Shown here piece after piece: positions 27,023 through 36,300 of a stretch of 64,000 bases of DNA. The stretch covers positions 2,232,001 to 2,296,000 of the forward strand of contig NZ_JACCCV010000001.1 of assembly GCF_013410115.1 (NCBI RefSeq), written 5' to 3'. Numbering within the stretch: position 1 is the stretch's first letter; each line of letters starts with the position of its first letter. Below the pieces are notes generated by a model that was not told the origin of the DNA, ran no database searches, and was given only the letters and a program-made list of their open reading frames with translations. The position numbers and the translations under genes are program-made. The stretch is from Tunturiibacter gelidiferens (lineage in GTDB: Bacteria > Acidobacteriota > Terriglobia > Terriglobales > Acidobacteriaceae).

Positions 27023-30000
27023 ATGAGCCACAAGTCTGAAGCCGAGTACATCGCTCACACACACAACACGGCGCGCTTCTTCGTGGACAACCGACAGCTC
27101 TCGCTGGTCATTCTTTTCGCGCTCTGCATGTGGGGCTGGTATAGCTTCCAGCACATGACCAAACGCAAAGACCCGAAGATCCCCGTGCGTGTAGCCGTCG
27201 CGTACACACAATGGCCCGGAGCAACTGCGCAGGAGGTCGAACAACTCGTCACTCGACAGGTTGAGCAGACAATGGCGCAGAACTCATTACTCAAGCCGCC
27301 ATCTGCCTCCGATTTCGGCATTCGCTCTTTCAGCTTTCCGAATCTCTCAATGGTCTACGTTCAACTCGATGACCAAGTGAGTGATCCAAAAAAACAGTTC
27401 ACCGAAATAAATCTGAAGCTGAATGCGCTCAACAGCAGTTTGCCGCAGGGTGCAGGCCCCATTCAGTTCAACAGCGACTTCGGAGACACCGCAGCTCTAA
27501 TGCTCACCGTCGCTAGTCCTCCAGCGAATGAGGTCGAGGTCGCTTTGCGGGCGCGATCTGTTCGCAGTGCAATCGTGGAAACGCGTGCCGCTGAGCCACG
27601 AAAGTCCGCTCAGCCGAGGGTGACCATCGTCAACGCATTCCCCCTCACTATCTCCGCCTCTTTGATGCGCGACTCTTTCATCTCATTCATCCAGTCCGCT
27701 ATACAAACCAGAATGATCTCCGATCCCTACTTCTTCGAAGGCAGCGGTTTTATCGGCGTCGATGTCGGCACTCTCCTCACTGACGAAGAACTACGCAGAG
27801 GCGGAGACCAATTGGTATTGGAGAAGCTGCACCGCTCCGAAATTCATCCCGATGCGTGGCCCGCCGTCTTCATCCGTAGTCCCGACGATGCCGAGACGCG
27901 ACTCTCTGCGGTAGCAGGAGACAGATATTCGTATCGCGAGCTCGATGATTTCACCGACCTTATAAGCAGGACCCTGCAGGGGGCCCACGAGGTCGCCAAG
28001 ATCGAGCGCAAGGGAGTACTACCCGAACAGATCTATCTCGATTACTCGCAGGAGAGGCTGGCGCAATATGGGATGACTCCCTCCAAACTCAAGGACATAT
28101 TGACCGCTCGCAACACGACGCTGCCAGGCGGCCAACTTGAGGTCGGGCCCGCCAGCATTCAAATCAATCCTTCAGGAAAGTTCACTGACCCGCGTCAAAT
28201 CGGCGATGTTATCGTCGGATCCTCCTCATCCGCCGCACAGAGCCCCGTCTACCTTCGCGACTTAGTGAATATCTCTCGCGCCTACCAGAGCCCCGCGCGC
28301 TATCTGAACTACCTCACATGGGCGGACAAGCAAGGTCACTGGCACCGCAGTCGCGCGATCACCATTGCGGTTCAGGTGAAAGACGGCGAACAGATCGACG
28401 CTTTTGGCCGAAGTGTGTCGGACAAACTAGCTGCCGTAAAACAATATTTGCCAGAAGACCTGGTCTTTGCTCGCACCTCCGATCAGCCGTTGCAGGTGAA
28501 AGAAAACATCAGCCTCTTCATGGATTCACTCTATGAAGCCGTCGTCCTCGTAGTGCTGGTGTCGTGGATCGGCTTTTGGGAGTGGCGTTCCGCACTGCTA
28601 ATGGCGATTGCCATTCCCATCACTCTGGCCATGACCTTCGGGGTCCTGTATCTCATTGGTATTGATATCCAGCAAGTTTCGGTAGCCACTCTCATCATCG
28701 CGCTCGGGCTGTTGGTCGATGATCCCGTAATAGCTGGCGACTCTATTAAACATGCACTCGCCGAAGGCCATCCGAGCATCATTGCTGCTTGGCTTGGCCC
28801 TACCAAGCTTGCCAACGCTATCGTTTACGCAACCGTCACAAATATTGTGGCGTACCTGCCCTTCCTCATGATCACTGGCAGCACTGGCAAATTTCTCTTC
28901 AGCCTACCTATCGTCATGACGGTCGCACTGGTCGCATCGCGCTTCGTTTCGATGACTTTTCTCCCCGTGCTCGGGTATTACCTGCTGCGCCCGGAAAAAT
29001 CGGCCGAGAGATCGTTGGAGGAGCAGCGCAAGCAGGGCTTCTTCGGTGCCTACGCGCGTGTTGCGAAATACTCCATCGAACATCGTTGGAAGTTCTTCTT
29101 CTCTTCCCTCTTGTTCCTAGCAGCCGGGATCTTTATCTTTTCGAGGCTTAGCACCTCCTTTTTCCCAGAGGATGTACAGTATTGGTCTTATATCGACGTT
29201 TGGTTGCCGAATGATGCGAATATTGGAACTACCAATGCGACCGCACTTAGGGCGGAACAGATCATTCGCGAGCAGGCCGCGCGCTTCACCAAAGAACACG
29301 AGCATCAGTTGAAACAGCATGACCTGCTTCGTTATGTCACAACCTTCGTGGGCGGCGGAGGTCCGCGTTTCTGGTTCTCCGCTTCTCCGCAAGGCCAACA
29401 GTTGAACTATGCGCAGATTCTGATTGAACTTCGCGACAAAGAGATGACGCCTGAGTTCATAAGGACACTGCAGCCCATACTGACCTCCTCCATTCCGGGA
29501 GCGCACTTGGATGCGCGTCAGTTGCTGACAAATCCCATGGATTATCCCATCGAAATTCGCATCTCCAGCACCGCTGACCTGAGCGCGCAACAGGAGATCG
29601 AAGACACTCGCAAGCTGCAGGCTGTCGCATCCAAAGTGGAAGACATCTTCCGTTCGATTCCAATTGCGGAGCGCACTCGCAACGAATGGGAACAGCCGAA
29701 CGCGCAGATCGCCCTTACCATCGATCCGGACCGCGCCAACCTGGCCGGGATCACCAATATGGACGTAGCGAACTCGTCGACCGCAGGAATCAGTGGGTCG
29801 ACGGTCGGCGTCCTGCAGGAAGGCCAGAAGCAGATTCCGATCGTAGCTCGTCTGCGTATGAATGAGCGCGCACAGCTCTCGGACATTCAGGACCTCTACA
29901 TCTATGGCTCGCAGGACAACAACAAGATTCAGCTCGCGCAGATTTCGGATATCAACCACGACCTGGTGACTGGGCGCATCGTCCGCCTGGAGCAGTTCCG

Positions 30001-30691
30001 CACCATCAATGTGCGCAGCTTTCCTATCGCGGGGCATCTGAGTTCCGAAGTCTTGAAAGTCGCCATGCCAAAGTTGCGCGAGCTTGGAGCGTCTCTGCCG
30101 CCCGGCTACAAAATCCAGATTGGAGGCGAATACGATAAGACAAAGAATGGCTTCCGCAACCTCGCCATGGTCATGATGATCTCAGTCGCGTTAGTCTTCC
30201 TGGCCCTCGTCTTCCAGTTCAAGAACGCCATCAAACCCGTGCTGGTCTTAGCTGCAACCCCCTACGGCATGATCGGCGCCTTCGCCGCGCTATGGATCAT
30301 GGGTGAACCATTCGGGTTTATGGCGTTTCTTGGCGTCGCAAGCCTTGTCGGCGTCATCGTCAGCCACTCCATCGTTCTCTTCGACTTCATTGAGGAGCGG
30401 CGCATTGCCGGAGACGACTTCGAGCTCGCTCTGATCGACGCGGGCATCCTCCGCCTTCGTCCTGTGCTGATAACCGTGTTCGCAACTGTGCTGGCACTTG
30501 TGCCCCTAGCGATGCATGGTGGCCCGCTTTGGAAGCCACTCTGCTACGCGCAGATAGGCGGGCTCCTGGTCGCAACCGTGGTTACGAAACTTCAGGTGCC
30601 GGTAATGTATGCAATCTTTGTACTCGACCTCAAAATCTTAAAGTGGGACGTGGCCGAGAAGGAATCCGTCGCTCAAACTACCAGTGCCTGA
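27023..30691 (+). CDS. RND-family efflux pump (AcrB/MexB-like permease)
   Basis: About 1222 residues from the ATG at 27023 (open back to 26993). It is a complete RND permease: TM1 (LSLVILFALCMWGWYSF), the Porter region with PNLSMVYVQL, TM2-7 including GLLVDDPVIAGDSI, where D566-D567 (counting from 27023) correspond to the proton-relay Asp pair of AcrB TM4, the second periplasmic half, and TM8-12 (MMISVALVFLALVFQF ... LVPLAMHGGPLWKPL). It is longer than typical AcrB (about 1050), mainly because of an insert after residue 170. The substrate is unknown: the lack of a heavy-metal signature argues for organic compounds or secreted lipids. It ends the operon. Confidence 0.95.
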   Translation: MSHKSEAEYIAHTHNTARFFVDNRQLSLVILFALCMWGWYSFQHMTKRKDPKIPVRVAVAYTQWPGATAQEVEQLVTRQVEQTMAQNSLLKPPSASDFGIRSFSFPNLSMVYVQLDDQVSDPKKQFTEINLKLNALNSSLPQGAGPIQFNSDFGDTAALMLTVASPPANEVEVALRARSVRSAIVETRAAEPRKSAQPRVTIVNAFPLTISASLMRDSFISFIQSAIQTRMISDPYFFEGSGFIGVDVGTLLTDEELRRGGDQLVLEKLHRSEIHPDAWPAVFIRSPDDAETRLSAVAGDRYSYRELDDFTDLISRTLQGAHEVAKIERKGVLPEQIYLDYSQERLAQYGMTPSKLKDILTARNTTLPGGQLEVGPASIQINPSGKFTDPRQIGDVIVGSSSSAAQSPVYLRDLVNISRAYQSPARYLNYLTWADKQGHWHRSRAITIAVQVKDGEQIDAFGRSVSDKLAAVKQYLPEDLVFARTSDQPLQVKENISLFMDSLYEAVVLVVLVSWIGFWEWRSALLMAIAIPITLAMTFGVLYLIGIDIQQVSVATLIIALGLLVDDPVIAGDSIKHALAEGHPSIIAAWLGPTKLANAIVYATVTNIVAYLPFLMITGSTGKFLFSLPIVMTVALVASRFVSMTFLPVLGYYLLRPEKSAERSLEEQRKQGFFGAYARVAKYSIEHRWKFFFSSLLFLAAGIFIFSRLSTSFFPEDVQYWSYIDVWLPNDANIGTTNATALRAEQIIREQAARFTKEHEHQLKQHDLLRYVTTFVGGGGPRFWFSASPQGQQLNYAQILIELRDKEMTPEFIRTLQPILTSSIPGAHLDARQLLTNPMDYPIEIRISSTADLSAQQEIEDTRKLQAVASKVEDIFRSIPIAERTRNEWEQPNAQIALTIDPDRANLAGITNMDVANSSTAGISGSTVGVLQEGQKQIPIVARLRMNERAQLSDIQDLYIYGSQDNNKIQLAQISDINHDLVTGRIVRLEQFRTINVRSFPIAGHLSSEVLKVAMPKLRELGASLPPGYKIQIGGEYDKTKNGFRNLAMVMMISVALVFLALVFQFKNAIKPVLVLAATPYGMIGAFAALWIMGEPFGFMAFLGVASLVGVIVSHSIVLFDFIEERRIAGDDFELALIDAGILRLRPVLITVFATVLALVPLAMHGGPLWKPLCYAQIGGLLVATVVTKLQVPVMYAIFVLDLKILKWDVAEKESVAQTTSA

Positions 30692-31227
30692 CTTCTCCTA
30701 CAAACTCGCAAGCAATAGTCATAAAATCCCAACTCTCCTTATTCCTATGATGCTGAGCGTTACCGCGCCCTGGCCGTTCTTAGCCAGGAAACTCCAGAAT
30801 CAGCTGACGCCGCCACACCTTTTATCGAAGAGCCTAAATTCGCGATGAGGATTATTATCGGCGACTGAATCTGATGAGCTCTCGAGCCTTACGAGGCAGA
30901 GTCTGAGGAGTTCTGGAGCGCTCAGAACTTTGGCGGTTGCTTCCAAACTGAATCTGAAGCTTGCCGAATTGCTTCTGTTGGTGAATCCGCCGGCGAGTGT
31001 AAAGCTAGGAGCTTGCATCGCCAACGATGAAATCTGCTATCCGTTACTGACATTGGTTCTCCACCGCTCGTCCTACTGTTTACAATAGTCAACCAACCCT
31101 CTTTCCCGTCCCATCCTGATGTCCGCTACTCCTGCAAAGTCACGTTTTCGGCAAGTTCGCCACGAAGCTTCCGATAACCCCGTTTTGCGGGCACAACGTT
31201 ATTAGGCTGTGCAATACACTTGCGATC
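30692..31227. other. Non-coding stretch with a gene-end-like fragment
   Basis: No intact gene. A frame from about 30740 to 30858 reads DAERYRALAVLSQETPESADAA and ends in a stop, resembling the tail of a lost gene, but it has no start. A diverged repeat copy lies at 31136-31190. Confidence 0.4.
31136..31190. repeat. Diverged intergenic repeat, copy 1
   Basis: AAAGTCACGTTTTCGGCAAGTTCGCCACG followed by AACCCCGTTTTG. The same order of blocks recurs at 32498-32569 with base changes and a longer middle. The two copies flank the two small genes at 31228-32472. Confidence 0.6.
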
Positions 31228-31842
31228 ATGGCGTACTCCCGACTTTCGAAGTTAAAGAACCGGCTTCATTCTTCGTGGAAGTGGCTTCTTTCCTTCAGAA
31301 CAAATGATTGGCAACTGAACGACTACCCGGTAGAAATACGGGAGCAACAGCACAATCGCAGTCCACCCCTCCCAGCTCCGCGCTTTATCTCACACAGGTA
31401 CGTCGCTCAGATCTTGAACGCGGCGATCACCGGAAGCGGCGACACACCATCGGCTGCCAAAGAGAAACTCAAAGAGAGCTTCGGGACGGTCCGGAACCGA
31501 CGGCTGGAAGATGGTAAACCCTTAGTGCGTCCGGGAAGGTCATGGCCGGTCGAGTTCGCTTCTCAAGAGCAAGTAAATGAGTATGAGGCGCTGAGCGAGG
31601 ATTTTATCCATCGCGTTCTAGATTTGGATTGGGCCTGGATTTCAGACCAATCCAGCTTGTGGGACTTCAATGAGGAAGGTGACAACAGCCGACTGAACGC
31701 GAAGATTATGGAAGTCTACGGAGTGGACGTGTCAGACATTCAGTCGGGCCGACTCGTGGCCATATTCGAGCGAATCGTGCAATCGCGATCGGAACCGGCC
31801 CAATCGATAGGTACGCCTCACCGGAATGCTGAGTCCCGTTAG
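31228..31842 (+). CDS. Conserved hypothetical protein
   Basis: A 204-residue cytosolic protein with no signal peptide. I recognise the pattern only as an unnamed family: AQILNAAITGSGDTPSAAKEKLKESFGTVRNRRL, RPGRSWPVEFASQEQV, and EDFIHRVLDLDWAWISDQSSLWDF. The central piece RVLDLDWAWISDQSSLWDF seems the most constrained, and the C-terminal VYGVDVSDIQSGRLVAIFERI looks like a helical docking segment. Composition is AT-richer than core genes. The next gene starts about 145 bases after the stop on the same strand. The pair sits between two copies of a diverged repeat, suggesting acquisition as a unit. Confidence 0.7.
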   Translation: MAYSRLSKLKNRLHSSWKWLLSFRTNDWQLNDYPVEIREQQHNRSPPLPAPRFISHRYVAQILNAAITGSGDTPSAAKEKLKESFGTVRNRRLEDGKPLVRPGRSWPVEFASQEQVNEYEALSEDFIHRVLDLDWAWISDQSSLWDFNEEGDNSRLNAKIMEVYGVDVSDIQSGRLVAIFERIVQSRSEPAQSIGTPHRNAESR

Positions 31843-31986
31843 AGGGTCTCTATTGAGATGCGCCAAAGACTTCCCTGAAAGGGAGCTTAGGCGACTCAGC
31901 CGATACACGGGGTGGATTGGTGCAGCTGCGCCATCGGCTCAGGAATTGTTGCAAAATGAATTACTAGGACGAATCGGGAGCACTCA

Positions 31987-32472
31987 GTGTCTGGAACACC
32001 GCCGCCATTGTCGAATCTCGATCCGATATTGCTTGCTTCACGTTGGCTGCGTGGAGACCTGCTCCCTGAGGATGTCCCCCAAATTGCTATCGAACTCATC
32101 GAAGCAGGCCGCGAAGAACCATCGATATATCGAGTGGCTGCTGAAGTCAACGTGAACAGCCGGGATGATGTGGAGGCGCTCCTGGGACGAATGTTCGCGG
32201 CCCTAGGCGTGGAGTATCCGATGTCGTTAGAAGTCGCTCGGCAGACGGTTGCTCGGCAGATCGCAAAAGAGGTCGTGGCTGGTAGAAGAGATCCTTGGAC
32301 TGCCGCAATGCGGCTGGACAGAGCCTTTCCTCATTGGGAGACAGAAGACCAGAACATCCTAGACATTTACTGCGCTGCGGATGAAGCCGACTGGAACCCA
32401 GGTTATGGACGAAGCGACGCTATATTGAAGCAGGAGTTAATCCAAGCTTTCGAGAGATTGGCTGGCTCCTAG
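31987..32472 (+). CDS. Hypothetical helical protein
   Basis: 161 residues starting at GTG 31987. It is an all-helical, acidic protein: [51 protein letters not shown], then [47 protein letters not shown]. No family is recognised. The regular helix pattern and the W-E-T-E-D segment suggest an immunity-type or regulatory partner. It follows the 31228 gene in the same direction, and I infer a two-gene unit. Confidence 0.65.
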   Translation: MSGTPPPLSNLDPILLASRWLRGDLLPEDVPQIAIELIEAGREEPSIYRVAAEVNVNSRDDVEALLGRMFAALGVEYPMSLEVARQTVARQIAKEVVAGRRDPWTAAMRLDRAFPHWETEDQNILDIYCAADEADWNPGYGRSDAILKQELIQAFERLAGS

Positions 32473-32497
32473 ATCTCTAGTGGTCAGATGCTTCCTG

Positions 32498-32569
32498 AAA
32501 GTCACGTTTTGAGCAAGTTCACGTGGCCAGAAGGTTCGGTGCGTCGAACTTGGTGAAAACCCCGTTTTC
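32498..32569. repeat. Diverged intergenic repeat, copy 2
   Basis: AAAGTCACGTTTTGAGCAAGTTCACG, then, after a longer spacer, AAAACCCCGTTTT. The block order matches copy 1 at 31136-31190. Confidence 0.6.
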
Positions 32570-32589
32570 AAGGAAATCCGTTTCAGCTT

Positions 32590-32804
32590 AGAGGCTCTGA
32601 GCTCCATACTGGAAAAGAGAAAGCCACCGTCTCCTGAAATTGAGAGGACCTTCTCTGATGGGCGAACAAGAGTCGCTGCGATAGCCAGGGTAGAGCGACA
32701 CCCAGTGTCTGTTGTCCATTGATAGGTATCTGGCGCGAACGGAAGCTGTAAAGGTGACGCACAATGCCTCCAATCATTTGGCGGTAATCTCGAATGCAAT
32801 ACAT
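32590..32804 (-). pseudogene. Acetolactate synthase fragment (TPP-binding domain)
   Basis: Two overlapping reverse-strand frames combine into a stretch of acetolactate synthase: [27 protein letters not shown] in one frame, then [29 protein letters not shown] in the next, with the shift near 32690. The GDGGF motif is the thiamine-diphosphate/Mg site of the C-terminal domain. No catalytic or regulatory domains flank it, so only about 70 residues of an about 550-residue enzyme remain. It is a gene relic beside repeat copy 2. Confidence 0.7.
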
Positions 32805-32977
32805 TGAGTTAGCAAGCTTACTAAAGTAACCTAAACTAAGTCACTAAATAACGCTTGAGTAACACACTTACGGCTTACTTGTGTAATGATCTTCCTTGTT
32901 CGAGGTAGCTACGCCCATAGCCAGTCTTCGCCGCATGGGTTCCCTTTATGGATCACAACCCTTTATAAGGACGACCA

Positions 32978-33187
32978 GTGAGACTGCACGCACGTTGTGT
33001 TTGGTTCTTATCTGCTTGGTTTTTTTCCTTCTTTGATTTTTCCCCTACCGCGATTGCGGATGACGCCCCGCCCGCGTCCTCAAACAGAGACGTAACCAAA
33101 ATAGGAAGAGGCTGCCGCAGTTTCTGCGGCACCGATGGAATAGTCCCGCCTACGGTTGAAGACTGTTACAAACCTGCCATGAAATGA
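32978..33187 (+). CDS. Small putative secreted Cys-containing peptide
   Basis: 69 residues starting at GTG 32978, with AAGGA six bases upstream. The N-terminus MRLHARCVWFLSAWFFSFFDFSPTAIAD can serve as a signal peptide with cleavage near AIA-D. The mature part of about 41 residues has three Cys (RGCRSFCGTDG and EDCYKP). The short length and lack of homologues I can recall keep confidence low. It lies upstream of the giant glycosidase gene with a gap of about 150 bases. Confidence 0.4.
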   Translation: MRLHARCVWFLSAWFFSFFDFSPTAIADDAPPASSNRDVTKIGRGCRSFCGTDGIVPPTVEDCYKPAMK

Positions 33188-33343
33188 ACCGACCCTAGCC
33201 GCGCTGCGACTAAGGATGGCGAAATCGCGGATATCCAGCGAGTCGGGTTACGGAATGGCTTCCGTCAAGCTGCCGGACAGGTCGGGGACCTGTATTTTAC
33301 GGATTCCAAATTGTAGATGAAAGTGTTCAAACAAAGGAGCATC

Positions 33344-36300
33344 ATGTCCGTCCTCGTCTCCTCGCTGCAAAACAAATCCAACACGGAAACACTTGAAGTT
33401 CTTGTCGTCGTTGGGCAACTCCGTTCAGAATTCGTCGAAGTGGAACCTGTTGTTCCACGTTCCCTGAAGGGGAGCAGGATGCCCGCGATCGCTGCGATGC
33501 TCCTGTTTCTATTCGCAATTCTTAGCCCATGCCTGGCAGGGGCGCAGCAGCAGGTGGAAACCTCGCTGCCGCTCTCGCAGCGATTCACGATCAATCTGGC
33601 GGCGGGTGTGCCGGAATACGTCGGAGATGCCTCCTCAACGTCGAATGCGCCGCAGAGCCAATGGTGGTTTGAGAATACAAAAAACTCGACGACGTATTCG
33701 ACCAGTAGTTTTGTGGAGAGCTCGGACCCAGCCTGGCATCAAGTTGGGCTGCCCTATGATGCGAACATAGCGCGCACCTTTCTCAATCAAGACTCCGGCG
33801 GCGGACAGGGATCTCTGAACGGGCAGGAGAACTGGTACCGCCTGCACTTCAAAGTGGATCCAAAGTATGCCGGCCAGAAGTTTCTGCTCAATCTCGAAGG
33901 CACGCATACCGGCGTTCAGGTCTTCATCAACGGTACTTTGCTGCAAGGTATCAGCGCCGTCGCTGCCGATGCGCAGGCGACGCACGTCGTCGGTTTTGTT
34001 CCTGTTGTCGTTGATCTCACGCCGTACCTGCATACTGACGGTGCCACGGACAACGTGATCGCAGTTGATGTGTCCAGAGGCGATGCGTGGTTTGAGCAGC
34101 CTAATTTCTCCGGCGCCTTTCGCTTCGGCCAGGCCATGGCCGGCCTGTTCCGCAATGTCTATTTATATGTAACCAATCCAGTCCATATTCCACTCAATGT
34201 GTACTCCAACCAGAAGACCTGGGGCACCTACGTCGGCACGGTCTCCGAGGTTCCTGCTGGGGAAGGGACCGCGACTGCGGCTTCAGCGGTTGTCGAGGTG
34301 CAAACGAACGTTGTCAACGAGACAGCATCGACCCAGCAAGTTACCTTGACCACGCAGATTGTCGACGCGAGCGGCAATGTAGTCGTGACAGCACCGCCCA
34401 TCACGCAATCGGTGTCACCAATGACGTCGAACACATTTCCTTCGACGCCGGCGCCGATGTTCGATCAATTGATCACGGTTACAAATCCAACCTTGTGGTA
34501 TCCGAATAACTCGACCTACGGCAAGCCGTATATGTACAAGGTCTACCACATCGTCAGCGTGAACGGCGTTGTAGTGGATTCCTTCCAGAGCCCGCTGGGC
34601 ATCCGTACGATCACTTGGGATGCAAACTTTCCTTACTTCAACGGTCATGCCATGTATCTTTGGGGCGGCGCGAGCCGGTACGACTACCCGGCCCTCGGCT
34701 CCTCGGTGCCGGACGAGCAATGGTGGCGCGACATGGCGCAGATTGCGGCCCAGGGCGGTAACATCTGGCGCCCCGGCCACTCCACCAGCAGCGAGGAGAT
34801 GGTGGAGGCTGCCGACGCCTTCGGCATCATGATCGACCAGCCCAGCGGAGACGGCGAAGGCTATTGGAATGCCTCATCCAATCCAACGGCGGATGACCTT
34901 CAGTTGAAGCAGGAGGTGCATCGCGACATGATTGTTCGCGATCGCAGTCATCCTTCGATTCTCGCCTGGGAAGAAGATAACGGCGGAATGAATCAGACGC
35001 TGGCCAACGAGCTTGCGACAATAGAGACTTCATGGGACAACATCAATCCGCGCGTGCAATCCGACCGCACCTACTCGCCTTCGTACGCCTACATGGGCGA
35101 ATGCGACGGTGCTGGCTGCGAGGCTGGGATCAAGGGGCAGAATCCGAATAACCCTGCCTTTGGCGCCGAGTATTGGGACAATATGGGCACCGGCCGCGGT
35201 ACCCAAACGGGTACGGGTGCCAATACGGTCTACGCCTACGACTACGAACTGGCTTTTGCGGCGCCGTATCTGGACGATTGGCGTCAAGGCAAAGAAGCCA
35301 ATGCCTTCGGTATGGCGCAGTGGTACTTTGCGGACACTCCAGGCGAGGACAGTCTTTGGGCGGAGTTTCAAAATCAGCCCGCGATGGTTCATCTCGTGCG
35401 TTCGCTCGGCTACTCCTCTGTGGATCAAAACCGCTTTCCCCGACTGCTCTACTATATCTATCAAGCTAACTGGGTACCTTACTCGATCCAGCCGGTAGTT
35501 CACCTGGGGCACCACTGGAATCGCGCCTACGAGTACACCCCGGGAACCCCAATTCAGGAGAATGCCTTCAGCAACTGCCCCTCGGTTCGCCTCCTGATCA
35601 ACGGCGTAGCCAAAGATCCGGTTACGGGAGCCGCACTCGCGGATCAGGTTCCCAATCCATGGAACATAAACTCGCACGCAGATCTAAGCCAGAGCAGTAC
35701 AGTGATTCCTGGCCAGGTTCACTGGATGGTGAACTGGGCTCCGGGCACGGTTACAGCAGAGTGCCTGGACATCAACGGCAACGTGGTTCCGGGCGTGACG
35801 CACACGGTGACGACAGCCGGCGCCGAAAACAAGATCGTACTCTCGGTCGTTCCTGAAGTCGTCAAGCCCGACGGCACCAGTTTCAAATGGACCTCGAACG
35901 GCTCCGACGCAGCGTTCGTGCAGGCAGAAGTGCAGGACGCAAACGGCAACCTCGTACCAACCGCAGCCGACAACGTCACCTTCACCGTAACCGGACCGGC
36001 AATGTACATGGGCGGCACGCAACAACTCGTCGCCGATCCATCATGGACCAACTACTACCAGGATGCATTTTCCGAGGCGCACAGCACGGATATCGGCGGC
36101 TTGCCTTACGGATTCTTCCACGCGCCGGGCGACCCTGAGCTTAACTTCGACGGTGGATTGCAGAAGATCGCTCTCCGCAGTACTTTCACTCCTGGAACCG
36201 TGACCGTGACGGCAACAGCACCTGGGCTCGCGAGCGCCAGCGTTCAGCTGACCTCTGTAACGCCACCAGCTCCTTCTCAATCGCAGCCGCCGGCGATCAT

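Larger units (their letters stand above)
32473..32977. other. Gap holding a repeat copy and an acetolactate synthase fragment
   Basis: Contains repeat copy 2 (32498-32569), a reverse-strand fragment of acetolactate synthase (32590-32804), and an AT-rich stretch (32810-32900) that precedes the small secreted peptide gene and may hold its promoter. No intact gene. Confidence 0.6.
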
